A DNA stretch of 64,000 nt from DASXMT01 sp963812965 (lineage in GTDB: Bacteria > Actinomycetota > Acidimicrobiia > Acidimicrobiales > RAAP-2): NCBI GenBank assembly GCA_963812965.1, contig CAWEXG010000003.1:62001-126000 (forward strand). The letters are read 5' to 3'. Each line of letters starts with the position of its first letter. Position 1 is the first letter of the stretch. Shown piece after piece: positions 63,398-64,000 of this stretch. Both the position numbers and the translations under genes were made by a program. The notes under the pieces were generated by a model. That model made no database searches and was not told the origin of the DNA. It was given only the letters and a program-made list of their open reading frames with translations.

Positions 63398-64000
63398 GTG
63401 GCACGAGGCAAGCTCCGGCTTTATCTCGGTGCAGCCCCAGGTGTAGGGAAGACCTACGCCATGCTGAACGAGGGCTGGCGACGAAAAGAGCGCGGTACTG
63501 ACGTAGTCGTCGGCTGGGTGGACACCCACGGGAGGACACACACCGCCGACCAGCTTCGGGACCTGGAGGTGATCCCCCGCCGTCGCGTCGAGTACCGGAA
63601 CCAGTCGTTCGAGGAGATGGACCTCGACGCGATCCTGGCTCGCAAGCCCGACATCGTCCTCGTCGACGAACTGGCCCATACCAACGTGCCCGGCTCACGT
63701 CACCCGAAGCGCTGGCGGGACGTCGAAGAGCTCCTCGATGCAGGGATCAACGTGATCTCCACGGTCAACCTGCAGCATCTCGAATCACTCAACGACGTGG
63801 TGGAGCGAATCACCGGCGTCGTCCAACGGGAGACGGTGCCCGACCGGGTGGTGCGGGCGGCCGATCAGCTCGAGCTGGTCGACATGTCCCCCGAAGCGTT
63901 GCGTCGTCGGCTGGCACACGGCAACGTCTACCCGGCGGAACGCATCGATGCAGCCTTGGGCAACTACTTCCGGGCCGGCAACCTGACCGCCCTTCGGGAG
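63398..64000 (+). CDS. kdpD: Osmosensitive potassium-channel histidine kinase KdpD, partial
   Basis: 201 codons to the window edge, starting at a GTG with AGGAG 9 bases upstream. The N-terminal KdpD domain is clear: Walker A YLGAAPGVGKTYAMLNEGWR, VVVGWVDTHGR, IVLVDELAHTNVPGSRHPKRW, DVEELLDAGINVISTVNLQHLESLNDVV and ITGVVQRETVPD. The USP-like, membrane and kinase domains lie beyond the window. It senses low potassium or turgor and signals through KdpE to the kdpFABC operon, from which it is divergently transcribed here rather than downstream. Confidence 0.96.
   Translation, partial: MARGKLRLYLGAAPGVGKTYAMLNEGWRRKERGTDVVVGWVDTHGRTHTADQLRDLEVIPRRRVEYRNQSFEEMDLDAILARKPDIVLVDELAHTNVPGSRHPKRWRDVEELLDAGINVISTVNLQHLESLNDVVERITGVVQRETVPDRVVRAADQLELVDMSPEALRRRLAHGNVYPAERIDAALGNYFRAGNLTALRE

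Overview
The window is high-GC DNA from an actinobacterium, most likely an Acidimicrobiia-type lineage. This is inferred from gene order and families, not from any search: a mycothiol-type MDMPI protein, an Rpf-like protein, a DUF5679 zinc protein, a CYP51 very close to the mycobacterial enzyme, and a surface protein built from 'GYWLVAxDGG' repeats.

Layout. Positions 1-9.3 kb (minus strand) carry a translation/RNA block: rne/rng, rplU, rpmA and obg, plus two radical-SAM-associated genes. Obg runs without a stop codon into glutamate 5-kinase (proB), which leaves the window. A tyrosine phosphatase, an Xre-type regulator and a hypothetical gene lie between rpmA and obg. From 9.4 to 19.7 kb come cell shape and proteostasis genes: mrdA/PBP2 (broken by one frameshift), mreD, mreC, mreB, ndk, folC, clpX, clpP and tig. 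From 19.8 to 27.1 kb are an MDMPI protein, glutathione peroxidase, DUF5679, Ppx/GppA, tRNA-Pro, a secreted protein, an MBL hydrolase, and a coupled parA/zinc-ribbon/DedA operon. A 9-bp minisatellite and a large secreted repeat protein follow.

From 29.9 to 43.2 kb the content is accessory: three TetR-type regulators, two of them clear paralogues with a conserved N-terminal cap; a MarR gene with a 1.4-kilo-residue fused heterodimeric ABC exporter; a VapBC pair; a CYP51-ferredoxin fusion divergent from a TetR gene; a conserved gene of unknown function; and DUF488. A fragment of a surface-repeat gene abuts a MarR-ClC pair (43.5-46.4 kb). Three tRNAs (Arg, His, Lys) follow.

From 47 to 51.8 kb three neighbouring genes (GGDEF-EAL, aldose-epimerase-like, surE) carry about seven apparent single-base frameshifts, either a low-quality patch or local decay. 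From 52 to 58.4 kb are an Rpf-like protein, two alpha/beta hydrolases, arfB, a group II intron with its maturase inserted between a FAH-family gene and arfB, and the FAH gene. The right end is a kdp locus: kdpFABC with a small extra membrane ORF on the minus strand, divergent from kdpD, which is cut by the window edge.

No CRISPR array, prophage or classical defence operon was seen. The most unusual items are the Obg-ProB read-through, the CYP51-ferredoxin fusion, the TetR group with its shared cap, the single-chain ABC exporter with one degenerate site and a blockwise repeat linker, the intron placement, and the small ORF upstream of kdpF.
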